From Nocardioides sp. BP30 (GTDB lineage Bacteria > Actinomycetota > Actinomycetes > Propionibacteriales > Nocardioidaceae): a stretch of DNA of 64,000 nt. Every line of letters begins with the position of its first letter. The first letter of the stretch is position 1. The notes under the pieces were generated by a model. The model did no database searches. It saw nothing but the letters and a program-made list of their open reading frames with translations, and was not told the origin of the DNA. Shown here one piece after another: positions 24,600-33,329 of the stretch. Where the stretch lies: assembly GCF_029873215.1 (NCBI RefSeq), contig NZ_CP123620.1, forward strand, positions 558,001 through 622,000. Direction: 5' to 3'. Both the position numbers and the translations under genes were made by a program.

Positions 24600-25792
24600 G
24601 CGCTGTCGACCGCTGGGTCGAGGTGGCCGGCCGGCGCTTCGAGGCCGACCTGTCGCTGACCTACTCCGCCGCCACCGCGGAGGTGAGGCTGCACCGCACC
24701 GCCGATGCCGGCGGCGGTGTGGTCACCGAGGTGGTCGGCGACGACGTGTGGGTGGTCCTGCGCGGGTTGCTCGACCAGGGACTGACCGCCGCGGGGTATC
24801 TCGGCTACGCGTGCCGACGCGACCTGCCGGCGCGGCCCTCGACGGGCGTTCCTGATGCGGTGCTGGTGCTGTGCGAACGGTCGGCGGTTTTGACCCCCAG
24901 GGGTCAGAACCGCACGTTGTCGGGCAAAGCTTCGCCCCCCAGCCTTCGGTTTGGACCCCCAGGGGTCACCGCCGCCGACCGGGCCCCCGCCCCCTACCGC
25001 GCGGCCTTCGCCGAGGTGCAGCAGGCGCTCCATGCCGGCGACACCTACGAGACCAACCTGACCTACCGCATCACCGGCACCACCAGCCGCACCCCGGAGC
25101 AGATCCGGGCGGCCCTGGAGCCCACGCCGTACGCCGGCATGCTCGTGCACGACCTGCCCGACGTCGACGCGGCGAGCGCCTGGCTGATCAGCGCGAGCCC
25201 GGAGTGCTATGCGCGGATCGCCGACGGCGTGGTCGAGACCAGGCCGATCAAGGGCACCACGGCGCGGGGGGCGACGGCGTCCGAGGACGCGGCCAATGCC
25301 GAGCGCCTGCGCACCGATCGGCGCTTCCGGGCGGAGAACCTCATGATCACCGACCTGCTGCGCAACGACCTCGCCCAGGTCTGCGTACCCGGGACGGTCG
25401 AGGTGCCGGAGCTGATGGCGGTGGAGTCCTATGCGAGCGTGCACCAGCTCGTCACGACCGTGCGCGGCCGGCTGCGGACGGGTCTCGACGCGCTGGACGC
25501 GGTGCACGCGCTGTTCCCGGCGGGCTCGATGACCGGCGCGCCGAAGCTGCGCACGATGGAGCTGATCGACCGGCTGGAGGACACCCCGCGGGGAGCGTAC
25601 GCCGGAGCCTTCGGCTGGCTGACCCGCGACGCCGCCGACCTGGGCGTGGTGATCCGGAGCCTGAGCAGCCCCGACGGCCGGACCTGGACGCTGGGTACCG
25701 GCGGCGGCGTGACGGTGCACAGCGACGTGGAGGAGGAGTACGCCGAGACGGGCTGGAAGGCGGCGCGGCTCCTCAACGCCTTGGGCCTGTGA
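24596..25792 (+). CDS. pabB: Aminodeoxychorismate synthase component I
   Basis: A 398-residue chorismate-binding enzyme, coupled by ATGA to pabA. The catalytic domain starts around residue 130 (YRAAFAEVQQALHAGDTYETNLTYRI) and includes ISASPECYARI, PIKGTTARG, RAENLMITDLLRNDLAQVC, FPAGSMTGAPKLRTMELID and YAGAFGWL. The N-terminal domain is short. Between the domains, residues about 98-125 are encoded by an 84-bp stretch with two GACCCCCAGGGGTC palindromes and unusual composition; this looks like an in-frame insertion that leaves both domains intact. The product is 4-amino-4-deoxychorismate for folate or a secondary pathway; no pabC-like lyase is adjacent. Confidence 0.9.
   Translation: MSAVDRWVEVAGRRFEADLSLTYSAATAEVRLHRTADAGGGVVTEVVGDDVWVVLRGLLDQGLTAAGYLGYACRRDLPARPSTGVPDAVLVLCERSAVLTPRGQNRTLSGKASPPSLRFGPPGVTAADRAPAPYRAAFAEVQQALHAGDTYETNLTYRITGTTSRTPEQIRAALEPTPYAGMLVHDLPDVDAASAWLISASPECYARIADGVVETRPIKGTTARGATASEDAANAERLRTDRRFRAENLMITDLLRNDLAQVCVPGTVEVPELMAVESYASVHQLVTTVRGRLRTGLDALDAVHALFPAGSMTGAPKLRTMELIDRLEDTPRGAYAGAFGWLTRDAADLGVVIRSLSSPDGRTWTLGTGGGVTVHSDVEEEYAETGWKAARLLNALGL
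24887..24970. repeat. Palindromic repeat element inserted in frame within pabB
   Basis: GACCCCCAGGGGTC occurs twice, at 24892-24905 and 24954-24967, 62 bp apart. The first copy extends to an 11-bp imperfect stem (24887-24910). The intervening sequence encodes QNRTLSGKASPPSLRF, is unlike the neighbouring codon usage, and includes AAGCTT. The element length is a multiple of three and keeps the pabB frame open. It sits in the linker between the N-terminal and chorismate-binding domains. A mobile small palindromic element is inferred. Confidence 0.7.
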
Positions 25793-25805
25793 GAATCTTG
25801 TCGTC

Positions 25806-26216
25806 ATGGGGATCCACCTGCGCAACGTCGTGCTCGACACGACCGACGTGCCACGACTCGCGGAGTTCTACCGCGAGCTGCTGGGGTGGAGCTATCCGGA
25901 CGGGTTCGACGTGGGCCAGGACGACTACCTGGACTGGCGCTCGATCGTCGGTCCGGAGGGCCAGCGGCTCTCCTTCCAGCTGGCCGGGTCGGTGACGCCG
26001 ACGACCTGGCCGGACCCCACCGTTCCCCAGCAGCTGCACCTCGACTTCCTGGTGGACAGCCCGGCGGAGCTGGAGTCGCAGCACCAGCGCGCGCTGACGC
26101 TCGGCGCACAGGTGCGGCTCGACCGCAGCGATGACCAGGAGGAGCCGCTGCGGGTCTACGCCGACCCGAGTGGGCACACCTTCTGTCTGTTCACCTGGCT
26201 CGACCAGGACCGGTGA
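25806..26216 (+). CDS. VOC (glyoxalase/bleomycin-resistance fold) protein
   Basis: A 136-residue vicinal-oxygen-chelate protein with two beta-alpha-beta-beta-beta modules: IHLRNVVLDTTDVPRLAEFYRELLGW and QQLHLDFLVDSPAELESQHQRALTLGA..., ending YADPSGHTFCLFTW. HLD in the second module and the C-terminal PSGHTFCLF strand are typical of the Glyoxalase_6-like subgroup. Function may be an oxygenase, isomerase or binding protein; it is not assignable. It starts 13 bp after pabB and is followed 10 bp later by zwf, so it may be cotranscribed with either. Confidence 0.88.
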   Translation: MGIHLRNVVLDTTDVPRLAEFYRELLGWSYPDGFDVGQDDYLDWRSIVGPEGQRLSFQLAGSVTPTTWPDPTVPQQLHLDFLVDSPAELESQHQRALTLGAQVRLDRSDDQEEPLRVYADPSGHTFCLFTWLDQDR

Positions 26217-26226
26217 GGTTCACCTA

Positions 26227-27732
26227 ATGATTTCCAACGCGAGAAGTAGGCAGGCATCAGCGATGGTTACCGTGGAAGACATGGAACAGCCGCACGTCAT
26301 CGTGCTCTTCGGAGCGACAGGAGACCTCGCCAAGCGCAAGCTGCTGCCGGGACTGCTGCGGCTGTTCGAGGCAGGGCTGTTGCGCGACGCCATGATCGTC
26401 GGCACGTCGCTGGAGGAGATCGACACCGAGCAGTGGGCCAAGCTCGCTCGGCAGGCGTGCGAGGAGTTCGGCAAGGGCGAGGTCACCGACGAGCGCTGGG
26501 CGCCGTTCGAGAAGATGCTGGCCTACGTGCCCACCGGCGAGGGTGCGCACGCGCTGGCCGCTCAGGTCCGCGAGGCCGAGCGCCAGCTCCAGCCGCTGGG
26601 CCGCACCATCGGCCGCCTGCACTACCTCAGCGTCCCGCCCAAGGCGGCGCTCGACGTGATCCGGCAGCTGGAGGAGGCCGGCCTGGTCGAGCGTGCCCGG
26701 ATCATCATGGAGAAGCCGTTCGGCACCGATCTCGCCTCGGCGAAGGTGCTCAACGCCAAGATCCACGAGGTTTTCGCCGAGGAGCAGATCTTCCGCATCG
26801 ACCACTTCCTCGGCAAGGAGGCGGCGCAGAACATCCTCGCGTTCCGCTTCGCCAACGGTCTGTTCGAGCCCATCTGGAACCGCAACTTCATCGACCACGT
26901 GCAGATCGACGTACCGGAGACGCTGGGCCTGGAGGGCCGTACGGCGTTCTACGAGGGCACCGGCGCCTACCGCGACATGGTGGTGACCCACCTGATGCAG
27001 ATCCTGGCGTTCATGGCGATGGAGCCGCCGACCTCGCTGGCGCCCGGACCGATCAGCGACGAGAAGAACAAGGTGTTCCGCTCGATCCGGCCGCTGGACC
27101 CCAAGAACGTCGTGCGCGGGCAGTACACCGGCTACCGCGGCAAGAACGAGGTCGCCGACGACTCCGACACCGAGACCTTCATCGCGCTCAAGGTGATCAT
27201 CGACAACTGGCGCTGGGCCGGGGTGCCGTTCTTCCTGCGCACCGGGAAGAAGCTGGCCGAGGGTGCGCGGATCATCTCGATCGCGTTCAAGGAGCCCCCG
27301 CTGACGATGTTCCCGGCCGGGTCGAACGCCGGTACGCAGGGGCCGGACCACCTCACCTTCGACCTGGCCGACCAGTCGAAGATGTCGCTGTCGTTCTACG
27401 GCAAGCGGCCGGGGCCGGGGATGAAGCTGGAGAAGCTCTCCATGCAGTTCGCCACCTCCGAGACCTCCTCCTCGACCGGGGTGCTGGAGGCCTACGAGCG
27501 GCTCATCCACGATGCGATGCGCGGTGACCACACGCTGTTCACCACCGCCGAGGGCATCGAGACGCTGTGGGAGGTCTCCCAGCCGCTGCTCGACAACCCG
27601 CCGCCGGTGCGGCTCTACGCGCCCGGTTCGTGGGGTCCGAACGCGATCCACCAGCTGATCGCCCCGCACGCCTGGCGGCTGCCGTTCGAGCGGTCGTGGC
27701 GGGAGACGAACACGACGACCAACCGCCGCTGA
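26227..27732 (+). CDS. zwf: Glucose-6-phosphate 1-dehydrogenase
   Basis: Up to 501 residues. It oxidises glucose-6-phosphate to 6-phosphogluconolactone, the first oxidative pentose-phosphate step, making NADPH. FGATGDLAKRKLLPGL is the nucleotide-binding motif, RIDHFLGKE the active-site signature, and IMEKPFGTDL is also conserved. ATG 26227 has a GAGG site eight bases upstream; ATG 26263 and ATG 26281 (GGAAG site) give N-termini closer to the typical family start and are real alternatives. The first 18 residues before MEQPHVIV look non-conserved. It ends at a bidirectional hairpin shared with the convergent lipoprotein gene. Confidence 0.95.
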   Translation: MISNARSRQASAMVTVEDMEQPHVIVLFGATGDLAKRKLLPGLLRLFEAGLLRDAMIVGTSLEEIDTEQWAKLARQACEEFGKGEVTDERWAPFEKMLAYVPTGEGAHALAAQVREAERQLQPLGRTIGRLHYLSVPPKAALDVIRQLEEAGLVERARIIMEKPFGTDLASAKVLNAKIHEVFAEEQIFRIDHFLGKEAAQNILAFRFANGLFEPIWNRNFIDHVQIDVPETLGLEGRTAFYEGTGAYRDMVVTHLMQILAFMAMEPPTSLAPGPISDEKNKVFRSIRPLDPKNVVRGQYTGYRGKNEVADDSDTETFIALKVIIDNWRWAGVPFFLRTGKKLAEGARIISIAFKEPPLTMFPAGSNAGTQGPDHLTFDLADQSKMSLSFYGKRPGPGMKLEKLSMQFATSETSSSTGVLEAYERLIHDAMRGDHTLFTTAEGIETLWEVSQPLLDNPPPVRLYAPGSWGPNAIHQLIAPHAWRLPFERSWRETNTTTNRR

Positions 27733-27738
27733 CGGCGT

Positions 27739-27771
27739 GCGGCGAACGTGTCACCGTGACACTTTCGCCGC
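27739..27771. terminator. Bidirectional hairpin between zwf and the DUF3558 gene
   Basis: GCGGCGAACGTGTCAC (27739-27754) pairs with GTGACACTTTCGCCGC (27756-27771) with one internal mismatch. It sits 6 bp after zwf and 17 bp from the end of the convergent gene, suiting termination from both sides. Confidence 0.75.
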
Positions 27772-27788
27772 GTCGGCGCGACCGTCGC

Positions 27789-28379
27789 TCAGCTCGCCGG
27801 AGCCCCCGCGGACAGCTCGGCGAGGATCTCGGTGGTGGCACGCGCCATGGCCTTGACGTCGTACGGCGGCAGCGCCACCCCGTTGAGCGACTGGATGAGG
27901 CTGCCGTTCTGCAGGAACGCGGAGACGACATAGCCGCTCTTCTTGCGCTGCACGACCAGCTTGGCCGCGTCCGCGCCGGGCACCGTCGGCTCGGTCACCG
28001 TGCCGGCCGGCTTGTCGCTGAGGGTCTTCCAGGCGGCGTCGAGGCCGCCGTCGAAGAACAGGTACGACATGTCGAACGTCGGTCCGCCCTTCTTCACCGG
28101 CAGCAGCGCGCACCGCGGTGTCGTGGCGGTGCCCCTGCTGATCGTCACCTTCGCACCGAGAGCCGCGGAGATCTTCGCGGCCGAGAGGCTGTCACACGGG
28201 TTGAAGGTGGCAGCGGGGGTCGCCGACGCGCTCGGCGAGGCGGCTCCCGACGAGGCGCCGCTCGCCGCAGCGGTGGCGGCATCGGAGGACGAGCTGCCGC
28301 CAGCGCCGCCGCCGCATCCGGCCAGCAGCACGACCGTCGGCACCACCATCGGCACCACGGCCAGAGCCAGGCGCCTCAC
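27789..28379 (-). CDS. DUF3558-like lipoprotein coupled to the two-component system
   Basis: A 196-residue lipoprotein with a lipobox at LLAGC (Cys22), followed by a long Ser/Ala/Gly-rich linker (about 23-60). The domain beginning FNPCDSLSAAKISAALGAKVTISRG...PRCALL resembles DUF3558, an actinobacterial cell-envelope lipoprotein family of unknown function; its two cysteines may form a disulphide. GTG 28379 overlaps the histidine kinase stop as GTGA, making it the third gene of the operon. A sensory or envelope-stress role alongside the kinase is inferred from this coupling only. Confidence 0.82.
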   Translation of the reverse strand: MRRLALAVVPMVVPTVVLLAGCGGGAGGSSSSDAATAAASGASSGAASPSASATPAATFNPCDSLSAAKISAALGAKVTISRGTATTPRCALLPVKKGGPTFDMSYLFFDGGLDAAWKTLSDKPAGTVTEPTVPGADAAKLVVQRKKSGYVVSAFLQNGSLIQSLNGVALPPYDVKAMARATTEILAELSAGAPAS

Positions 28380-29779
28380 GAGACCCCCACCGGCTGGGTC
28401 CGGGGGGCCGGCGCGGGGGAGCCGGGCAGGCGCATGGTGAGACGCGCGCCGCCGTAGGGCGAGCGGCTGGCCGAGACGGTGCCCGCGTGCCGCTCGACCA
28501 CCTGCCGCACGATCGAGAGGCCGAGGCCGGAGCCCGGCATCGAGCGCGACTCGGTCGCCCGGTAGAAGCGGTCGAACACGTGCGGGAGGTCGTCGTCGGG
28601 GATGCCGGGACCCTCGTCGTCGACCGTCAGCACGCCGCCGTGCAGGGTGACGTGCACGGTGCCGGACTCCGGGGACCACTTGGCGGCGTTGTCGAGCAGG
28701 TTGGTGATCGCCCGCTCCAGGCCGGGGGCCTCGCCGACGACCCACCACGGATCGGCGTCGACCTGCCAGGTCAGCGACGGCGCGCGGCGGCGTACGCGGG
28801 TGACGGCGTGATCGAGGATCTCGGGCAGTTCGACCGGCTCGACGACGGGCGGCAGCGGCTCGTCGCGGGCCAGCTCGACGAGATCGCCGATGAGCGTGGT
28901 GAGCTCCTCCATCTGGGCCCGTACGTCGTCGAGCAGCTCCTCGCGCTGCGCCGGCTCCAGCGAGGCGCCCGCCTGGGTGAGCAGGTCGATGTTGGTGCGC
29001 ATCGAGGTGAGCGGGGTGCGCAGCTCGTGGCCGGCGTCGGCGACGAGCTGCTTCTGCCGGTCGCGGGAGGCGGCCAGCGCGATCAGCATGTCGTTGAACG
29101 AGACCGCCAGCCGGGCGATCTCGTCGTGACCCTCGACGGGGATCGGGGTGAGGTCCTCGGTGCGCGCGATCCGCTCCACGTCGGAGGTGAGCCGGCGTAC
29201 CGGCCGCAGGCCACCGTTCGCGACGCCCCAGCCGGCGAGGCCGGCGGCGATGACCCCGAGGATGCCCAGGCTGAACATCAGCAGGCCGAGCTTGCGCAGG
29301 ACGTGCTCCTGCGCGGACAGCGACTGCGCCACCACCAGCGCTGCCCGGTTGCCCGGAAGCGGCACCGCGACCAGGCGGTACGTCCTCCCCCCGGCGGACG
29401 CGGTGCGCAGACTCTCCGCCGCCGAGCCCCGTGCGACCGCCAGCTCCGCAGCGCCCGGCTTCGGGATCACCGTCGTGTCGTTCTGCGACGTACCCACCTC
29501 GCCGTCGGCGGTGTAGATGGTCAGGTGCACGTCGCCGGCACCGAAGACCCAGTTGGGGACCCCCCGGATGCCGGCCATCGGGTCGGTCAGGGCTTGGGCC
29601 GCGGTATGCGCGCGCTGGGTCAGCGAGTCGTCGAAGCTCCGCTGAAGCTGGGCCCGCACGGTGACGTAGCCACCGATGGCGATCAGAGCGACCACCATGC
29701 CCACCGCCAGCGTGGTCAGGATCGTGACCCGGCCGGCGAGCGAGCGCCCGCGCAGCCAGGTCGGGTGCGAGATGGTCAT
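28376..29779 (-). CDS. Sensor histidine kinase (MprB/TcrY-like)
   Basis: A 467-residue membrane kinase. Helix 1 is at about 16-40, an extracytoplasmic sensor domain at about 41-160, and helix 2 at about 163-188. HAMP follows ([20 protein letters not shown]), then the dimerisation domain with [13 protein letters not shown] (phosphorylated His251). The ATPase domain has N-box [19 protein letters not shown] and GSGLGLSIV. Its ATG overlaps the response regulator stop as ATGA. The extracellular domain could sense envelope stress; the signal is unknown. Confidence 0.95.
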   Translation of the reverse strand: MTISHPTWLRGRSLAGRVTILTTLAVGMVVALIAIGGYVTVRAQLQRSFDDSLTQRAHTAAQALTDPMAGIRGVPNWVFGAGDVHLTIYTADGEVGTSQNDTTVIPKPGAAELAVARGSAAESLRTASAGGRTYRLVAVPLPGNRAALVVAQSLSAQEHVLRKLGLLMFSLGILGVIAAGLAGWGVANGGLRPVRRLTSDVERIARTEDLTPIPVEGHDEIARLAVSFNDMLIALAASRDRQKQLVADAGHELRTPLTSMRTNIDLLTQAGASLEPAQREELLDDVRAQMEELTTLIGDLVELARDEPLPPVVEPVELPEILDHAVTRVRRRAPSLTWQVDADPWWVVGEAPGLERAITNLLDNAAKWSPESGTVHVTLHGGVLTVDDEGPGIPDDDLPHVFDRFYRATESRSMPGSGLGLSIVRQVVERHAGTVSASRSPYGGARLTMRLPGSPAPAPRTQPVGVS

Positions 29780-30468
29780 TCCTTCAGCACGTACCCCACG
29801 CCGCGCACCGTGTGGATCAGCCGCGACTCGCCCTCGGCCTCGGTCTTGCGACGCAGGTAGCCGACGTAGACCTCCAGGGAGTTGGCGGTCGTGGGGAAGT
29901 CGTAGCCCCAGACCTCCTCGAGGATGAACGAGCGCTCCAGCACCCGCTTGGGGCGGCGCAGGAACATCTCCAGCAACGCGAACTCGGTGCGGGTCAGCTC
30001 CATCGCGCGGCCGGCTCGGGTGACCTCGCGCGAGGCGGTGTTCATGGTGAGGTCGGCGAAGCTGAGCACCTCGTCGGTGCCGCCCTCCGAGGGGACCGCG
30101 CGGCGCAGCAACGCGCGCATCCGGGCCAGGAGCTCCTGCAGGGCGAACGGCTTGGTGAGGTAGTCGTCCGCGCCGGCGTCGAGCCCCTCGACCCGGTCGC
30201 CGACGGCGTCGCGGGCGGTCAGCACGAGGATCGGCAGGTCGTTGCCGGCCTGGCGCAACGCCTTGGTGGTCTCGATCCCGTCCAGGCGCGGCATCATCAC
30301 GTCCATCACGACGATGTCGGGCGCGGCAGCGGAGATGCCGGCCAGCGCCTCGGCACCGTCGGCGGCCAGGACGACGTCGTACCCGTTGAACTCCAGCGAA
30401 CGGCGCAGGGACTCGCGGACGGCCTTGTCGTCGTCGACGACCAGGACCCGGGACTTCACGGTGCTCAC
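29776..30468 (-). CDS. OmpR-family response regulator (MprA-like)
   Basis: A 230-residue response regulator. The receiver domain has acidic residues D12-D13, phospho-acceptor D56 in VVMDVMMP, the LTAR switch threonine and K106 in LTKPF. The winged-helix effector includes [22 protein letters not shown] and the terminal [12 protein letters not shown] 30468 gives [17 protein letters not shown] 30459 is an alternative start three codons in. It is the first gene of an overlapping regulator/kinase/lipoprotein operon. The closest familiar relatives are MprA-type regulators of actinobacterial envelope stress. Confidence 0.95.
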   Translation of the reverse strand: MSTVKSRVLVVDDDKAVRESLRRSLEFNGYDVVLAADGAEALAGISAAAPDIVVMDVMMPRLDGIETTKALRQAGNDLPILVLTARDAVGDRVEGLDAGADDYLTKPFALQELLARMRALLRRAVPSEGGTDEVLSFADLTMNTASREVTRAGRAMELTRTEFALLEMFLRRPKRVLERSFILEEVWGYDFPTTANSLEVYVGYLRRKTEAEGESRLIHTVRGVGYVLKE

Positions 30469-30490
30469 AGTCCCACTCTGCCATCTCGGG

Positions 30491-30518
30491 CTGAGTCGGC
30501 GCTGAGAGCGCCGCTCAG
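30491..30518 (-). terminator. Hairpin terminator of the small exported-protein gene
   Basis: Read on the minus strand, CTGAG-CGGCGCT pairs with AGCGCCG-A-CTCAG across a 3-base loop: a 12-bp stem with one bulged base. The stop codon of the 110-codon ORF (30515-30517) lies in its 5' arm. This supports that ORF as a separate transcription unit ending before the response regulator gene. Confidence 0.7.
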
Positions 30519-30847
30519 GGAAGCTGAGGTCTCGATGGCCGCACCGCCGGGTCGCACAGCCGGACGAAGCTGCCCGGCGCCTTGTGCTGGTAGGTCCGCA
30601 GACCACGCGCGAGGCTGACGTCGCGCAGCCGGCCGCGCGGCGTACGGATGAGCGCACCGGCGCCGTGGCAGTGCTGCGTCCCCTGCGCGGCCGGGGCCGT
30701 GATCGCCCCGGCGAAGGCCTCGGTGACCGAGCCGAGCGAGGAGTCCCGTCCGACGGGGGCCAGCGAGGCCGTCGTCACCGGGGTCACCAGGAGCGCTGCC
30801 ACGGCCAGTCCCTTGATGCTCCCGAGGGCTCCGTGGAACGGCTGCAT
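30515..30847 (-). CDS. Small exported protein, unknown function
   Basis: A 110-residue ORF starting with a plausible signal peptide ([33 protein letters not shown]). The mature part carries [41 protein letters not shown], with two cysteines that could form a disulphide. Its stop lies within a strong hairpin, supporting real expression. I recognise no family. The gene is upstream of and codirectional with the two-component operon, so it could be an envelope protein linked to it. The ribosome site is weak, so the call is moderate. Confidence 0.5.
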   Translation of the reverse strand: MQPFHGALGSIKGLAVAALLVTPVTTASLAPVGRDSSLGSVTEAFAGAITAPAAQGTQHCHGAGALIRTPRGRLRDVSLARGLRTYQHKAPGSFVRLCDPAVRPSRPQLP

Positions 30848-30916
30848 GCGTGTCCAACGACAGCACCGCCCGGACGTGACGGGTGGACACCGCTCCCGGT
30901 CCCACCGGCCCTCGGG

Positions 30917-30922
30917 CAGGAT
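30917..30922 (+). promoter_or_regulatory. Possible -10 of a leaderless transcript (MoxR gene)
   Basis: CAGGAT lies exactly six bases before ATG 30929, matching the -10/start geometry at several other genes here. The first base departs from the TANNNT pattern and no -35 is evident. Confidence 0.3.
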
Positions 30923-30928
30923 GCAGGC

Positions 30929-31894
<966 letters not shown>

Positions 31895-31958
31895 CCCGCG
31901 CGCCCGAGCTTGCTCACCACGGCGTGCCGACCCGGCGGGCCGAGGATCCGGTACGCCG

Positions 31959-33329
31959 ATGAGTCTGCTCGACCGACACCTCGCCTTCCTCGAGGCCCTG
32001 CGCGGGGCCGGCCTGCCGGTCTCGCTCGCGGAGGACCTCGACGCCGTGACGGCGCTCGGTGCCGTCGGATGGTCCTCGCGCACGACCGTGCGGGACGTGT
32101 ACGCCGCCACCGTGGTCAAGCGGCAGAGCCAGCGGCCGACGTTCGACGCGCTCTTCGAGCTCTACTTCCCGCGGTTGGTCGGCGACGGGGCGCAGGATGT
32201 GACGGCTCGAGCCACGAAAGGTGACGTCTCGCCGGACGGACCGGAGGCTCTCGCCGCACTCCAGGAGGAGGTCCTGGCAGCGCTGGAGGCCGACGACGTC
32301 GATCGGCTGCGCGAGCTGGCAGCGGAGGCGGTCGGCCGCTTCGGGGCGATGCCCGGCCGGGGCCCCGGGCTCTCGTCGTGGTCGTCCTACACCGCCCTGC
32401 GCCGGCTCTCCACCGACGAGCTGACCGCCAAGCTGATCGAGGGGCTGCGCGCGCACGGCTGGAGCGAGGAGGAGGCCGAGCGGGTGGGGTCGCGACGGAC
32501 CGGCTCCTACGTCGCCATGGTCGAGGCCGACGCCCGGCGCAGGATCGCGGAGGAGAAGGGGCCCGAGCACATCGCGCGGGTGACCGTCCGGCCCACCATC
32601 GACCGGCTCGACTTCCTGCAGATGCGCCGCGCCGACATGGCCGACCTTCGCCGCGAGCTCTACCCCCTGGCGCGGCGGCTGGCCACCCGGCTGGCGCGCG
32701 AGCAGCGCTCGCGTCGGCGAGGGCCGCTGGACTTCCGGCGTACGGTCCGGGCCTCGATGGCGACCGGCGGGGTGCCGATCGAGACCTACCACCGTCCGCG
32801 CCGTCCGCACCGCAGCGAGCTGGTGGTGCTCTGCGACGTGAGCGGCTCGGTCGCCAACTTCGCCACCTTCACGCTGATGCTGGTCTTCGCCCTGCGCGAG
32901 GTCTTCACCAAGGTGCGGGCCTTCACCTTCGTCGACGAGGTCACCGAGGTCACCGACCAGTTCCGACCCGGTGCCGACCTCGTCGAGGTGATGACCGGCC
33001 TGGTCGCGTCCTCGGCGCACGCGGCGCGGATGGGGCGGACCAACTACGGGCGCGCGTTCAGCCGCTTCGTCGAGCTGCACGCCGATGCCCTCACCCCCAA
33101 GACGTCGCTGCTGGTCCTCGGCGACGCCCGCTCGAACTACGCCGACCCGGCACTGCCGGCGCTGCGCGAGATGGTGGAGCGGACCCGGCACCAGTGGTGG
33201 CTCAACCCGGAGGCACGCCGCCAGTGGGACACCGGGGACTCGGTGGCTTCCCGCTACGGTGCGCTCGTGCCGATGGTGGAGTGTCGCAACCTCACCCAGC
33301 TCGCCGCGTTCGTGAAGGACCTGGCGTAG
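31959..33329 (+). CDS. VWA domain-containing (CoxE-like) protein
   Basis: A 456-residue CoxE-like protein. The N-terminal helical part (LLDRHLAFLEALRGAGLPVSLAEDLDAVTAL) leads to a von Willebrand A domain with a complete MIDAS motif DVSGS (293-297), then TNYGRAFSRFVE and LVLGDARSNYADP. It ends TQLAAFVKDLA. It probably forms a two-part chaperone with the MoxR ATPase encoded just upstream. Its 3' end overlaps the convergent glycosyltransferase gene by 38 bp, an unusually long antisense overlap for this window. Confidence 0.93.
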   Translation: MSLLDRHLAFLEALRGAGLPVSLAEDLDAVTALGAVGWSSRTTVRDVYAATVVKRQSQRPTFDALFELYFPRLVGDGAQDVTARATKGDVSPDGPEALAALQEEVLAALEADDVDRLRELAAEAVGRFGAMPGRGPGLSSWSSYTALRRLSTDELTAKLIEGLRAHGWSEEEAERVGSRRTGSYVAMVEADARRRIAEEKGPEHIARVTVRPTIDRLDFLQMRRADMADLRRELYPLARRLATRLAREQRSRRRGPLDFRRTVRASMATGGVPIETYHRPRRPHRSELVVLCDVSGSVANFATFTLMLVFALREVFTKVRAFTFVDEVTEVTDQFRPGADLVEVMTGLVASSAHAARMGRTNYGRAFSRFVELHADALTPKTSLLVLGDARSNYADPALPALREMVERTRHQWWLNPEARRQWDTGDSVASRYGALVPMVECRNLTQLAAFVKDLA

